NCBI RefSeq assembly: GCF_019599275.1
Contig: NZ_JAHZTD010000003.1
Location: 310,001-374,000, forward strand
Length of the DNA: 64,000 bases
From: Hymenobacter sp. HSC-4F20
GTDB lineage: Bacteria; Bacteroidota; Bacteroidia; Cytophagales; Hymenobacteraceae
Direction of reading: 5' to 3'
The position numbers and the translations under genes are program-made. Positions 54,226 to 62,487 of this stretch are shown here, piece by piece; position 1 is the stretch's first letter; the number at the start of each line of letters is the position of its first letter. The notes below the pieces were generated by a model. The model did no database searches, had not been told where the DNA came from, and worked only from the letters and a program-made list of their open reading frames with translations.

Positions 54226-54978
54226 ATGGAACGATCTATCGGCGACCCTGGACAATTTCTGAATGGCTCGGTGGCTACCCGGGCCGTGAACCTGGAGCCC
54301 GACATGCGCAGAGTGCGCCGCTACGATATTTACCACCGGCGCTACCGCAACCTGCTGAAAAACTGGGGCGCGGCCGGGCTGGCACTACTGGCGGCAGGCG
54401 TTGCGCTGTGCTGGTTTGAGCACCCTGTCTGGGGTAGCCTGCTGATTGTATTATCGTTGCCGGTGCTATTCATTGCCGCTCGCCTCCCCCAAACCCTCCG
54501 CGGCGACGCCTACCGCAACGGGCTGCTGATTCCAGGCATCATCACTAATCTTGCTCCGCTCACGATGCTGTGCGTGACCGACATCCGCACCAGCGGCGAC
54601 GAGGACGAAACGGCGGAGGCTGGGACGGTCTTCTGGGGAACCAAGGAAGTGGTTATCGAACAGCTGCCGCTACACCCCGCCCAAGTAGGCGAGCAAGTGC
54701 CCTGCGTATCGTTATTCGGGGGTAGTGATGAGGAAGGCGAGTACTACCTGAACTTTGAGCCCCGCCCCCTGGCCTGGGGCACCGATTCGGTTAGCAGCAT
54801 CGAGCAGGCGCGCGCCGCCATTGATGACGAGGAGTGGCTGTTACTACTCCTGCTTGCCCGCGCCTACGCCAGCAGCGAGAAGAACGACGACGGCGTTGCC
54901 TACTTCGATGCCGACCTCAATCCGCTCAGGGTAGCGAAGGCCGAGGCCGCACCCGCAGCACCAGAACAGACGAATTAA
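54226..54978 (+). CDS. Membrane-anchored protein, possibly DUF3239-like
   Basis: A protein of about 250 residues. Two transmembrane helices (ALLAAGVALCWF region and SLLIVLSLPVLFIAARL) precede a soluble domain with GLLIPGIITNLAPLTMLCVTDI and several beta strands. An acidic stretch (TSGDEDETAEAG) and an Ala/Pro-rich tail follow. The segment after the helices recalls DUF3239 proteins of unknown function, but this is a weak match by memory. ATG 54226 (MERSIGDPGQ) is preferred to 54163. It lies on the opposite strand between DUF779 and the aldehyde dehydrogenase gene, so it interrupts that module. Confidence 0.65.
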   Translation: MERSIGDPGQFLNGSVATRAVNLEPDMRRVRRYDIYHRRYRNLLKNWGAAGLALLAAGVALCWFEHPVWGSLLIVLSLPVLFIAARLPQTLRGDAYRNGLLIPGIITNLAPLTMLCVTDIRTSGDEDETAEAGTVFWGTKEVVIEQLPLHPAQVGEQVPCVSLFGGSDEEGEYYLNFEPRPLAWGTDSVSSIEQARAAIDDEEWLLLLLLARAYASSEKNDDGVAYFDADLNPLRVAKAEAAPAAPEQTN

Positions 54979-55008
54979 GATAACCTCGCGCCCCCAGTGC
55001 CTTTTAGA

Positions 55009-55070
55009 AAAGCGGTGAGCTTGACGCCCGGCTAAGCCGTGACGGCGTCAAGCTCACCGCTTTCTTATTT
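55009..55070. terminator. Bidirectional terminator, membrane-anchored protein / aldehyde dehydrogenase
   Basis: A perfect 20-bp stem (55009-55028 with 55044-55063; AAAGCGGTGAGCTTGACGCC) and a 15-nt loop that contains its own small CGGC/GCCG hairpin. The plus strand continues CTTATTTT and the minus strand runs into TTTCTAAAAGG. Confidence 0.9.
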
Positions 55071-55086
55071 TATCGGCTCCATTTCG

Positions 55087-56613
55087 TTAAAAGAAACCCA
55101 GCTTCTGTTGGCTGTAGCTGATGAGCATGTTTTTGTTCTGGCGGTAGTGTGAGAGCATCATCTTGTGGTTTTCGCGCCCGAAGCCTGAGGACTTGTAACC
55201 GCCAAACGGAGCGCCAGCGGGGTAGTCGTGGTAGCAGTTGACCCACACGCGGCCAGCCTGAATGGCACGGGGGACTTGGTACAACTCGTGTGCATCGCGG
55301 GTCCAGACGCCGGCCCCGAGGCCGTAGAGCGTGTCGTTGGCAATTTCGATGGCCTCTTCTACCGTTTTGAAGGTTGTCACGGATACTACCGGCCCGAAGA
55401 TTTCCTCCTGGAAGATGCGCATCTTATTGTGGCCCCGGAACATAGTCGGCTGGATGTAGTAACCTTCGGCCAGGGCCCCATCTTCCTGCTGGTAGGCGTC
55501 GCCGCCAGTCAGCACTTCGGCGCCTTCGGCCTTGCCAATTTCCAGGTAGCTCAGGATCTTCTCGAACTGGTCGTTGCTGGCCTGGGCGCCCATCATCGTT
55601 TCCATATCCAGGGGGTTGCCCAGCTTAATGGCCTTCACGCGGGCAATGACGCGGGCAATAAACTCATCATAAATATCCTCCTGCACCAGCATGCGCGAGG
55701 GGCAGGTGCAGATTTCGCCCTGGTTCAGGGCAAACATCACGGCGCCTTCAATGGCCTTGTCGAGGAAATCATCGTCGGCATCCAGTACGCTCTTGAAGAA
55801 GATGTTCGGCGACTTACCGCCCAGCTCCATGGTCACGGGGATGATGTTTTCGGAGGCGTACTGCATAATCAGGCGGCCCGTGGTGGTTTCGCCCGTGAAC
55901 GACACCTTCTGAATGCGCGGCGAGGAGGCCAGCGGCTTACCGGCTTCCAGCCCGAAGCCGTTCACCACGTTTACCACCCCGGCCGGCAGCACGTCCTGAA
56001 TCAGCTCCATGAGCACCATGATACTCGCGGGGGTTTGTTCGGCGGGCTTCATCACCACGCAGCAGCCGGCGGCCAGGGCCGGGGCCAGCTTCCAGGTCGC
56101 CATCAGCAGCGGGAAGTTCCAGGGAATAATCTGGCCCACTACCCCCAGCGGCTCGTGGATGTTGAGGGAAAGCGTAGTCTCATTGAGTTCGGTAGCGGAG
56201 CCTTCCTCGGCCCGAATCACGCTGGCAAAGTAGCGGAAGTGGTCGATGCACAGGGGCAGGTCGGCGAGGGTAGTTTCGCGGATGGGCTTGCCGTTTTCCA
56301 CGCACTCCACGGCCGCCAGGTGGGGTAGGTTCTGCTCGATGATGTCGGCAATCTTCATCAGCAGATTGCTGCGGGTGGTAGCCGAAGTGTGCTTCCAGGT
56401 GGCAAAGGCTTCGTGGGCGGCATCGAGGGCCAGTTCAATATCTTCCTTAGAGCTGCGGGCCACCTTACAGAAGGCCTGCCCATCAATGGGCGAAATATTA
56501 TCGAAGTACTGCCCTTTGACAGGCGCTACCCATTTGCCGCCGATGAAGTTGTCGTAGTGGGACTTGAAGGTGGGCCGGGCAACGAGGGTAGTGGGTCTTT
56601 CGAGGGTTTCCAT
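55087..56613 (-). CDS. NAD(P)-dependent aldehyde dehydrogenase (AldB/ExaC class)
   Basis: A 508-residue class-3-fold aldehyde dehydrogenase. Catalytic Cys302 is in NQGEICTCPSR and the general base Glu263 is in MELGGKSPNIFF. The cofactor-site segment is VSFTGETTTGRLIM. The CTCPSR motif and C-terminal RQNKNMLISYSQQKLGFF are typical of the acetaldehyde dehydrogenase group (AldB, ExaC, AcoD). It probably oxidises acetaldehyde or other short aldehydes to acids. It is divergent from an AraC-type regulator gene and is associated with DUF779, a context well known for this class. Confidence 0.94.
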   Translation of the reverse strand: METLERPTTLVARPTFKSHYDNFIGGKWVAPVKGQYFDNISPIDGQAFCKVARSSKEDIELALDAAHEAFATWKHTSATTRSNLLMKIADIIEQNLPHLAAVECVENGKPIRETTLADLPLCIDHFRYFASVIRAEEGSATELNETTLSLNIHEPLGVVGQIIPWNFPLLMATWKLAPALAAGCCVVMKPAEQTPASIMVLMELIQDVLPAGVVNVVNGFGLEAGKPLASSPRIQKVSFTGETTTGRLIMQYASENIIPVTMELGGKSPNIFFKSVLDADDDFLDKAIEGAVMFALNQGEICTCPSRMLVQEDIYDEFIARVIARVKAIKLGNPLDMETMMGAQASNDQFEKILSYLEIGKAEGAEVLTGGDAYQQEDGALAEGYYIQPTMFRGHNKMRIFQEEIFGPVVSVTTFKTVEEAIEIANDTLYGLGAGVWTRDAHELYQVPRAIQAGRVWVNCYHDYPAGAPFGGYKSSGFGRENHKMMLSHYRQNKNMLISYSQQKLGFF

Positions 56614-56770
56614 GCTGGTGGGATTGTGGTGGAATTTGGATAAGCCAAGCTAGCGTTCTTCCCGGCCTCCACGGCTGCACTATCGTCGCACAAAAGCCGC
56701 CTATCGTCGCAAGTTGCTGCCGTGCTAAGTAAGGACTCACTATATTGTATAGTCTCTCCGTTCTACTCGC

Positions 56771-57721
56771 ATGAAAGCTTCCCCGATGCCCATGCCTTCG
56801 GCTTCTCACCTGCCGGCTCCTATTAGTCTGCGCCAGCCGCACCAGCTTACCACGCTGATTGAAAATCGCACGGTGTACTCGCTGGAAGCCTTCGAGTTGA
56901 ACGTGTTTGAGACGCACCGCGCCGCCTACCAGGTGCCCCTGAGCATGGGCCAGGTGGTGCTGACGACCATGCTCAGGGGCAAAAAGGTGATGCACCTACC
57001 CGGCCGCCCGGCGTTTGAGTACTTGCCCGGCGAATCGGTGGTGGTAGGCGAAAAGGAAACCATGGTTATCGACTTTCCGGAGGCCACGGAGGAGCAGCCC
57101 ACCCAATGCCTGGCGGTAGCTGTTCCAATCGAAACCATCCGGCAAACCGTGGATTTGCTGAATGAGCAGCAGCCCCGCGCCGAAGAGCACCTGCCCTGGC
57201 ACCTCGACACCCTCGACCACGCCCACTTCCGGAACACGCCCGAGCTGACCGGTACCCTGGAGCGCCTCGTGCAGCTTTCCCGCGACACAGGCCGCATCAA
57301 GGATGTGCTGGCGGGCTTCACCATTCAGGAAATGCTGGTGCGCCTGATGCAAACCCAGGCCCGGCAGCTTATTTTCCAGAATTACCAGCAGCACGCTACC
57401 TCCCACCGGTTCGCGGCCGTGGTGCAGTACATCAAGCAGCACCTCACCGAGCAGATTACCGTGGAAAAGCTTTCGGAGCTGGCGTGTATGAGCAAGGCTA
57501 CCTTTTTTCGGGTGTTTAAGCGGGAGCTGGGCCTGACGCCGGTGGAGTACATTATTCAGGAACGCCTCGCCGAGGCCAAGCGACTACTCCGCAGCCCACT
57601 GACCTCCGTGGCCGAGGTTTGTTTTCGGGCTGGTTTCAATAATACGGCCTATTTTCAGAAGCTCTTCAAACAGTACGAAGGCGTGACGCCGGGCCTGTAT
57701 AAGCGGCAATACGGTGCCTAA
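56771..57721 (+). CDS. AraC-family transcriptional regulator of the aldehyde dehydrogenase gene
   Basis: A 316-residue regulator. The N-terminal 190 residues are an AraC_N-type sensor domain (including LPGRPAFEYLPGESVVV). The C-terminal DNA-binding domain has two helix-turn-helix motifs: VEKLSELACMSKATFFRVFK and SVAEVCFRAGFNNTAYFQKL, ending GVTPGLYKRQY. AraC regulators of this type are often divergent from aldehyde dehydrogenase genes and activate them. The 157-bp spacer between the two starts is AT-rich around 56738-56760 and should hold both promoters. Start choice between ATG 56771 and nearby in-frame ATGs is uncertain. Confidence 0.92.
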   Translation: MKASPMPMPSASHLPAPISLRQPHQLTTLIENRTVYSLEAFELNVFETHRAAYQVPLSMGQVVLTTMLRGKKVMHLPGRPAFEYLPGESVVVGEKETMVIDFPEATEEQPTQCLAVAVPIETIRQTVDLLNEQQPRAEEHLPWHLDTLDHAHFRNTPELTGTLERLVQLSRDTGRIKDVLAGFTIQEMLVRLMQTQARQLIFQNYQQHATSHRFAAVVQYIKQHLTEQITVEKLSELACMSKATFFRVFKRELGLTPVEYIIQERLAEAKRLLRSPLTSVAEVCFRAGFNNTAYFQKLFKQYEGVTPGLYKRQYGA

Positions 57722-57810
57722 GTGGCCCCACCGACAACCTTCCCCGTCAAAAACCTGTTACCTGAGGCCACGCAAGCGGTAGTTACCAACCATCCGCCGA
57801 TTTTTGCCTC

Positions 57811-59052
57811 ATGACTAACGTAGCAGCGGCTGATGTTCAGCCCGTGACCGAGGACGCCCGTCCTACCCCTCAAGCTCCCCTGGCCCCGGCCCTGGTGTGG
57901 CTCATGGCCATTACCTGCGGCTTGGTCGTGGCTAATATTTACTACAATCAGCCTTTGCTGGCGGAAATAGGGCGCACCTTTGGCCTTTCCGAAAGCCGGG
58001 TAAGCTTGGTGGCTACTATCACGCAGATTGGCTACACGCTGGGCCTGCTGTTTGTGGTGCCCCTCGGCGACAAGCGCGAGCGGAAAAGCCTGACGCTGGT
58101 GCTGCTCTTGTGCTCGGCAGTGTGCATGGCGGCCGCCGCGGCAGCGCCTACATTTGCCTTGCTGGCAGCCGCCAGTTTGCTGATTGGTCTTTTCTCGGCG
58201 GTGCCGCAGCTTCTGATTCCGATGGCGGCTTCGCTGGCCAGCGACGAAGAAAGAGGCCGGGTAGTGGGCAAAGTGATGAGCGGCTTGCTCATTGGCATTC
58301 TGCTTTCGCGCACCATCAGCGGCTACGTGGGCGCGCACTTTGGCTGGCGCACTATGTTCTGGGCCGGTGCAGGCGTGATGGTAGTGCTGACGACTATTCT
58401 GGCCCGTATGCTGCCACGTAACCAGCCTCAGTTTACGGGGAGCTATGCCAGCCTGCTGAAATCCTTGGGCACGCTTACTGGCGAGTTGCCAGTGCTGCGC
58501 CGCTCGGCGCTCGTGGGTGCGTGTATGTTTGCCGGCTTCAGTGCCTTCTGGACTACGCTGGTATTTTTCCTGGAAAGCCCCGCCTACCACTACGGCAGCG
58601 ACGTAGCCGGTTTGTTTGGCCTTATTGGGGCTAGTGGGGCGTTTGCTGCCTCTTTCGCCGGTAAATCAGCCGATACAAAAGGGGCCGATTACGCCCTCAA
58701 CCTCGGGATTCTACTGTTTCTGGGGGCTTACCTGCTGCTGGGCTTCGGGGGCACCTACCTGGTAGGGCTGATTGTGGGGGTAGTGATTCTGGACATTGGT
58801 CAGCAGATGACCCACATTTCCAACCAGGCCCGCATCTTCACCCTCCGCCCCGAAGCGCGCAGCCGCCTTAATACGGTGTACATGACAGCCTCCTTCATTG
58901 GGGCGTCTGTTGGCTCGTTTGTGGGCGCCCTCGCCTGGGACCATTTCCACTGGGCGGGCGTCTGTGCCGTGGGGTTAGGATTTGTGGTGTTGGCCTACCT
59001 GGCCAACCGCTTCTACGGCTACGCCGCTACCAGCGCACCTGCTGCACAATAG
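57811..59052 (+). CDS. Major facilitator superfamily (MFS) transporter
   Basis: A 413-residue transporter with twelve predicted helices after a hydrophilic N-terminus. The first helix, LVWLMAITCGLVVANIYYNQPLL, carries the NIYYNQPLL motif of a common bacterial MFS group. Motif A is present as VPLGDKRERKSLTL. The C-terminal half includes FGLIGASGAFAASFAGKSAD. The substrate is unknown; drug or metabolite efflux is usual. The leader is C/T- and T-rich (GATTTTTGCC ends 7 nt before the ATG) and has no Shine-Dalgarno motif. Confidence 0.92.
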   Translation: MTNVAAADVQPVTEDARPTPQAPLAPALVWLMAITCGLVVANIYYNQPLLAEIGRTFGLSESRVSLVATITQIGYTLGLLFVVPLGDKRERKSLTLVLLLCSAVCMAAAAAAPTFALLAAASLLIGLFSAVPQLLIPMAASLASDEERGRVVGKVMSGLLIGILLSRTISGYVGAHFGWRTMFWAGAGVMVVLTTILARMLPRNQPQFTGSYASLLKSLGTLTGELPVLRRSALVGACMFAGFSAFWTTLVFFLESPAYHYGSDVAGLFGLIGASGAFAASFAGKSADTKGADYALNLGILLFLGAYLLLGFGGTYLVGLIVGVVILDIGQQMTHISNQARIFTLRPEARSRLNTVYMTASFIGASVGSFVGALAWDHFHWAGVCAVGLGFVVLAYLANRFYGYAATSAPAAQ

Positions 59053-59196
59053 CCACCAAGAGGATAGATGGTCGCTCCCCTCAGCTGGCGGCTTGAGGGA
59101 GCAGTTGTGACATCCGGGTTAGGCAGAAAGCGGTGCTGTTTCCGGATGGTTTTCGGCTCTTCTAACCGAAGTACAAAGCGGGCGACTACTGCTTTT

Positions 59197-59394
59197 TCAG
59201 GTTTGGGTGGCTTCGCGCAGGGTGCACACATCCTGCCAGCTTAGCTCCCCGTCCACGTAGCGACGGTACAGCTGCGCCACATATTCGGTTACCGCTTTGT
59301 GTACGTTAGGTTGCGTTGCTTGCATTTGCGCCAGCACGTAGGCTCGTTGCTGCGGCGTTTGCGCGGCCGGGCCATATTTCGGGTTCTTCTCCAT
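59197..59394 (-). CDS. Small hypothetical protein
   Basis: A 65-residue protein of unknown function, starting at ATG 59394 (MEKNPKYGPA). It is hydrophilic and mostly helical, with KAVTEYVAQLYRRYVDGELSWQDVC. Codon use is ordinary and no other frame in the region is better, so it may be real, but there is no family match. It is convergent with the MFS gene and precedes a spacer of about 300 bp. Confidence 0.45.
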   Translation of the reverse strand: MEKNPKYGPAAQTPQQRAYVLAQMQATQPNVHKAVTEYVAQLYRRYVDGELSWQDVCTLREATQT

Positions 59395-59711
59395 GAGCAC
59401 GCCATCTATCCCCGGCAAGATGCACCCACCGCGGGCTAATGTCTAGGAAAAACCGGGGGCATTTGTGACGGCGGAACCCGCGTGCTTGGTTAGCTGCGGG
59501 CCTGGTATACGCCTTCTTGGTGCTACCCCCATCCGGGGCGCAGACTTGGTAGATAAAAAGAGGGAGTAAGCCGATAATACGGAAGGCTTGGAAGAAACTG
59601 GCGGGTACGGGGCTGCACGCCAGCCGCCCGTGGCATATGGCTTGCACTAGGTCAGGCAAGCACGGTGTGCTACTCTCCTACCGCTTTTTCATCCTTCTTT
59701 TCTTCCTACTC
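59395..59711. other. Intergenic region, no gene supported
   Basis: A divergent spacer between the small hypothetical gene (minus) and the coiled-coil protein gene (plus). Short open frames have no recognisable content. The T-rich stretch at 59683-59712 lies directly before the ATG at 59712. Confidence 0.5.
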
Positions 59712-60038
59712 ATGAACGCCTCCATCTTCTCCCTCGTTGCCGCTCTGGGCCTGCTAGCCAGCTCTTCTTCCTTCGCCGCTTCGGCTGGCCCTGCCGATCC
59801 TTATAAAGCCCGCAAAGAAGCCATCAGGTACGACCGTCGGGCCGACGTTGAGCGTGCCCGCCGCGAAGCAGCCCAGCGCAAAGCCGAACTTGAACGCCAG
59901 CGCCAGCTAGCCGCCGAACGCCAACGCCTGGAAGCCCAGCGCCGACTGGAACAGCAGCGCGCCCAGGAGCGGGCGCGCTGGGAAGCTCAGCACCGCCAGC
60001 ACGATGACCACGGGCGCGACTATGGCTACCGCCACTAA
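59712..60038 (+). CDS. Exported charged coiled-coil protein
   Basis: A 108-residue protein with a signal peptide (MNASIFSLVAALGLLASSSSFA). The mature part is a long Arg/Glu/Ala/Gln-rich helix (for example RAREAAQ-type heptads and ERQRQLAAERQRLEAQRRLE) predicted to form a coiled coil. It ends in a His/Asp-rich tail (QHRQHDDHGRDYGYRH). It may be periplasmic and structural; the His/Asp tail could bind metal, but this is only a guess. ATG 59712 was chosen because it begins the signal peptide directly. A long hairpin follows the stop. Confidence 0.65.
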   Translation: MNASIFSLVAALGLLASSSSFAASAGPADPYKARKEAIRYDRRADVERARREAAQRKAELERQRQLAAERQRLEAQRRLEQQRAQERARWEAQHRQHDDHGRDYGYRH

Positions 60039-60055
60039 TCTGCTCTTTCTGGTCT

Positions 60056-60107
60056 CCACAACGCTAAAGTGCCCCAGCCCCCTCGCTGGGGCACTTTAGC
60101 GTTGTGG
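60056..60107. terminator. Very long perfect hairpin after the coiled-coil protein gene
   Basis: The arms 60056-60078 and 60085-60107 pair over 23 bp without mismatch (core GTGCCCCAGC) around a 6-nt loop. No T run follows on either strand, so it could work as a factor-independent stop by stem strength, as an mRNA-stabilising structure, or as a repeat element. The call as terminator is made from position. Confidence 0.6.
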
Positions 60108-60293
60108 GGCAGCGGAGCCAAGGGCCTGACTTGCAGAAATTTTGAAGGAACAAACAGGGCACGACCTGGACAATTCCGTGAATAGTCGTATCGGTGGAGC
60201 TTTCTCGACAGTATATGGGTTAGAAGGGATACATTTAAACTTTCCTATTGTGGCCAAGGCAGTACGCATTGCTTTAGCGCAGTACTGTTGCCA

Positions 60294-61385
60294 ATGACCA
60301 AACCCCTCAAATTCACCAACGCCAACCGCTCTACCTTCTTCGCTACGGTACGCCAGCGGGTTGACGTATACTTCCAGAGCCAGCAGCTTTCCCGCCATGC
60401 CAACGGGGCTATGTGGACCAAAACCATCTTTTTCCTGACGGCCTTTGTAGGAACATATGCCCTCATTATGTCGGGGCAGTTCGGGCCCTGGGTTATGCTG
60501 GGGCTGTCCGGCTTGCTGGGCGCCTGCTGTGCGTTCATTGGCTTCAACATTTGCCATGATGCCCTGCACGGGGCATTTTCGGCCAATAAGCACGTCAACA
60601 AGGTCTTTAGCCTCCTTTTCAACCTGATTGGGGCAAACCCCTACGTGTGGTCTATCACGCACAACATCGTACACCACACTTACACCAACATCCCGGGCCA
60701 CGATGAAGACATTGAGGTAGCGCCGGGCCTGATTCGGTTGTCGGAAGAGGAGCCGGTGCGGCCCTGGCAGCGTTTTCAGCACCTGTATGCCTTTCCCTTG
60801 TACGGGTTAGCTTCTCTTTCCTGGGTGGTGCGGAAGGACTATATCAAGTTTTTCAAATCAAAGATTGGTCAGCACCCTACCCCTCGTCACCCCCGCAAGG
60901 AGTACTTCAACCTTTTCGCTTACAAAGCCCTGTACTACGTGCTCTTTATTGTGCTGCCGCTAGTGCTGCTCGATATTACCTGGTGGCAGTTTCTGCTTGG
61001 CTTCCTGACTTTGCACCTGGTAGAAGGGTTCGTGCTGGGGCTGGTGTTTCAGTTGGCGCACGTAGTAGAAGGCACGTCCTTTCCTTCTCCCGACGAAACC
61101 GGCGACATGCAGGAAGCCTGGGCCGAACACCAGTTGCGCACCACAGCCAACTTTGCGCCCCGCAGTGCCCTGGCTAGCTTTCTGTGCGGCGGCCTGAACC
61201 GTCAGATTGAGCACCACTTGTTTCCGCGCATTTGCCACATTCACTATCCGGCCCTGGCCGTCATCGTGCAGCAAACAGCCCATGAATTTGGCCTGCCCTA
61301 CCTCGAAAACCGCTCGTTCCTGACGGCTCTTCGCTCTCACTACCGCATGCTGCATCAGTTTGGGCAGGCTGCTGCTGCTGCCTAG
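60294..61385 (+). CDS. Fatty acid desaturase (membrane di-iron, acyl desaturase family)
   Basis: A 363-residue membrane desaturase. All three histidine boxes are present: HDALH at residues 88-92, HNIVHH at 123-128, and QIEHH in NRQIEHHLFP. Four hydrophobic helices flank them (for example FFLTAFVGTYALIM and LGFLTLHLVEGFVLGLVFQL). This pattern matches linoleoyl-CoA/front-end-type acyl desaturases; there is no fused cytochrome b5 domain. It should introduce double bonds into membrane acyl chains using oxygen and an external electron donor. ATG 60294 (MTKPLKF) is preferred to the TTG at 60288. The spacer upstream (60130-60290) is AT-rich. Confidence 0.93.
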   Translation: MTKPLKFTNANRSTFFATVRQRVDVYFQSQQLSRHANGAMWTKTIFFLTAFVGTYALIMSGQFGPWVMLGLSGLLGACCAFIGFNICHDALHGAFSANKHVNKVFSLLFNLIGANPYVWSITHNIVHHTYTNIPGHDEDIEVAPGLIRLSEEEPVRPWQRFQHLYAFPLYGLASLSWVVRKDYIKFFKSKIGQHPTPRHPRKEYFNLFAYKALYYVLFIVLPLVLLDITWWQFLLGFLTLHLVEGFVLGLVFQLAHVVEGTSFPSPDETGDMQEAWAEHQLRTTANFAPRSALASFLCGGLNRQIEHHLFPRICHIHYPALAVIVQQTAHEFGLPYLENRSFLTALRSHYRMLHQFGQAAAAA

Positions 61386-61407
61386 CCCAGGCTTGCTACC
61401 CCCTTCC

Positions 61408-61450
61408 AAACGCAAAAGCCCCGACCAACTAGGTCGGGGCTTTTGCGTTT
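61408..61450. terminator. Bidirectional terminator, desaturase / rmlD
   Basis: A 19-bp perfect stem (61408-61426 with 61432-61450; AAACGCAAAAGCCCCGACC) and a 5-nt loop. Both strands carry T-rich 3' ends. Confidence 0.92.
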
Positions 61451-61466
61451 AGGTTTGCTGTAGAAG

Positions 61467-62324
61467 TTAGGCCTCCAGCCGGCTCAGGCACACTTTCAGG
61501 CTCTCGCGCCAGTGCGGAATGGCTACCCCCAACTGGGTTTTAGCTTTCGATTTATCCATTACCGAAAAGGCCGGGCGCGTGGCTTTAGTGGGGTATTCGG
61601 CGGTGCGGATGGGTAGGGTGCGCACGGACGTATTGCTCAGCTCGAAAATAGCTACCGCGAAGTCGTACCAGGAGGTCAGGCCTTCGTTGCTGTAGTGGTA
61701 GATGCCGTACTGCTGATTCTGCTGCTCAATGATGGTAAGGATGCAGCCGGCCAGGTCGATGGCGTACGTGGGCGTGCCTACCTGGTCCCAAATCACCTTC
61801 ATTTCCTCCCGCTCCCGGCCAAACTTCAGCATTGTTTTCACGAAGTTGCCAGCATACTCCGAGTAGAGCCAGCTGGTCCGCAGGATAAAGTACTGGCTTG
61901 TGTGAGCCGGAATTACCTGCTCGCCCTCTAGCTTAGTAAGACCATACACGCTGATGGGCGCGGCCTCGTCCGTTTCCAGCAGCGGGGTGTTGCCCGTGCC
62001 GGCAAACACGAAGTCGGTGGAAATATGGAGGAGGGTAGCGCCGTGCTCCCCACACAAGCGGGCCAGATTTTCGGCTCCGTCGCGGTTTACTTTGCGGGCA
62101 ATGTCTACCTCGTCCTCGGCCTTGTCCACGGCGGTGTAGGCGGCGCAGTTGATGCAGTAGGTCGGCTTATACTCGGCGAATACCGCCTGCAGCGCATCTA
62201 CATTCAGAATATTGGCCTGCTCTTCCGGCAGGAAAACCAAGCTGGTGAGGTTACGCTCCTTGGAAACGTGTTGCAGGCACTGCCCTAATTGCCCGGAGGC
62301 CCCGAAAACGAGGATGTTGCTCAT
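61467..62324 (-). CDS. rmlD: dTDP-4-dehydrorhamnose reductase
   Basis: A 285-residue short-chain dehydrogenase-type reductase. The Rossmann glycine motif is GASGQLG at residues 8-14. The catalytic set includes HISTDFVFAG (Thr/Ser) and VYGLTKLEGE (Tyr-x3-Lys). The C-terminal YPTKATRPAFSVMDKSKAK is typical of RmlD. It reduces dTDP-4-dehydro-L-rhamnose to dTDP-L-rhamnose for surface polysaccharides. rmlA, rmlB and rmlC are not visible next to it, so the pathway genes are not clustered here. Confidence 0.94.
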   Translation of the reverse strand: MSNILVFGASGQLGQCLQHVSKERNLTSLVFLPEEQANILNVDALQAVFAEYKPTYCINCAAYTAVDKAEDEVDIARKVNRDGAENLARLCGEHGATLLHISTDFVFAGTGNTPLLETDEAAPISVYGLTKLEGEQVIPAHTSQYFILRTSWLYSEYAGNFVKTMLKFGREREEMKVIWDQVGTPTYAIDLAGCILTIIEQQNQQYGIYHYSNEGLTSWYDFAVAIFELSNTSVRTLPIRTAEYPTKATRPAFSVMDKSKAKTQLGVAIPHWRESLKVCLSRLEA

Positions 62325-62487
62325 GTAATAGTGAGTTGTAGCGAAAGCAGGTGGTGCTGGTCCTGCTGAAAGCAGTCAGAAAGTGGGGTACCTTCCCAAC
62401 GGGTTCACCCTACCTCCTACCACTGCTCAGAAGGCCAATCCAGTTGATGCGCTGCAAAATAGGCTTTTCAACTCAGCTTCGGATACC

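Noticed and set aside
55228..56328. 366-codon open frame on the plus strand
   Set aside because: It is antisense to the secure aldehyde dehydrogenase gene and is produced by high GC content; no family motif, His/Gly-rich composition.
59074..59102. Imperfect hairpin after the MFS gene
   Set aside because: Mismatched stem and no T run; too weak to call a terminator.
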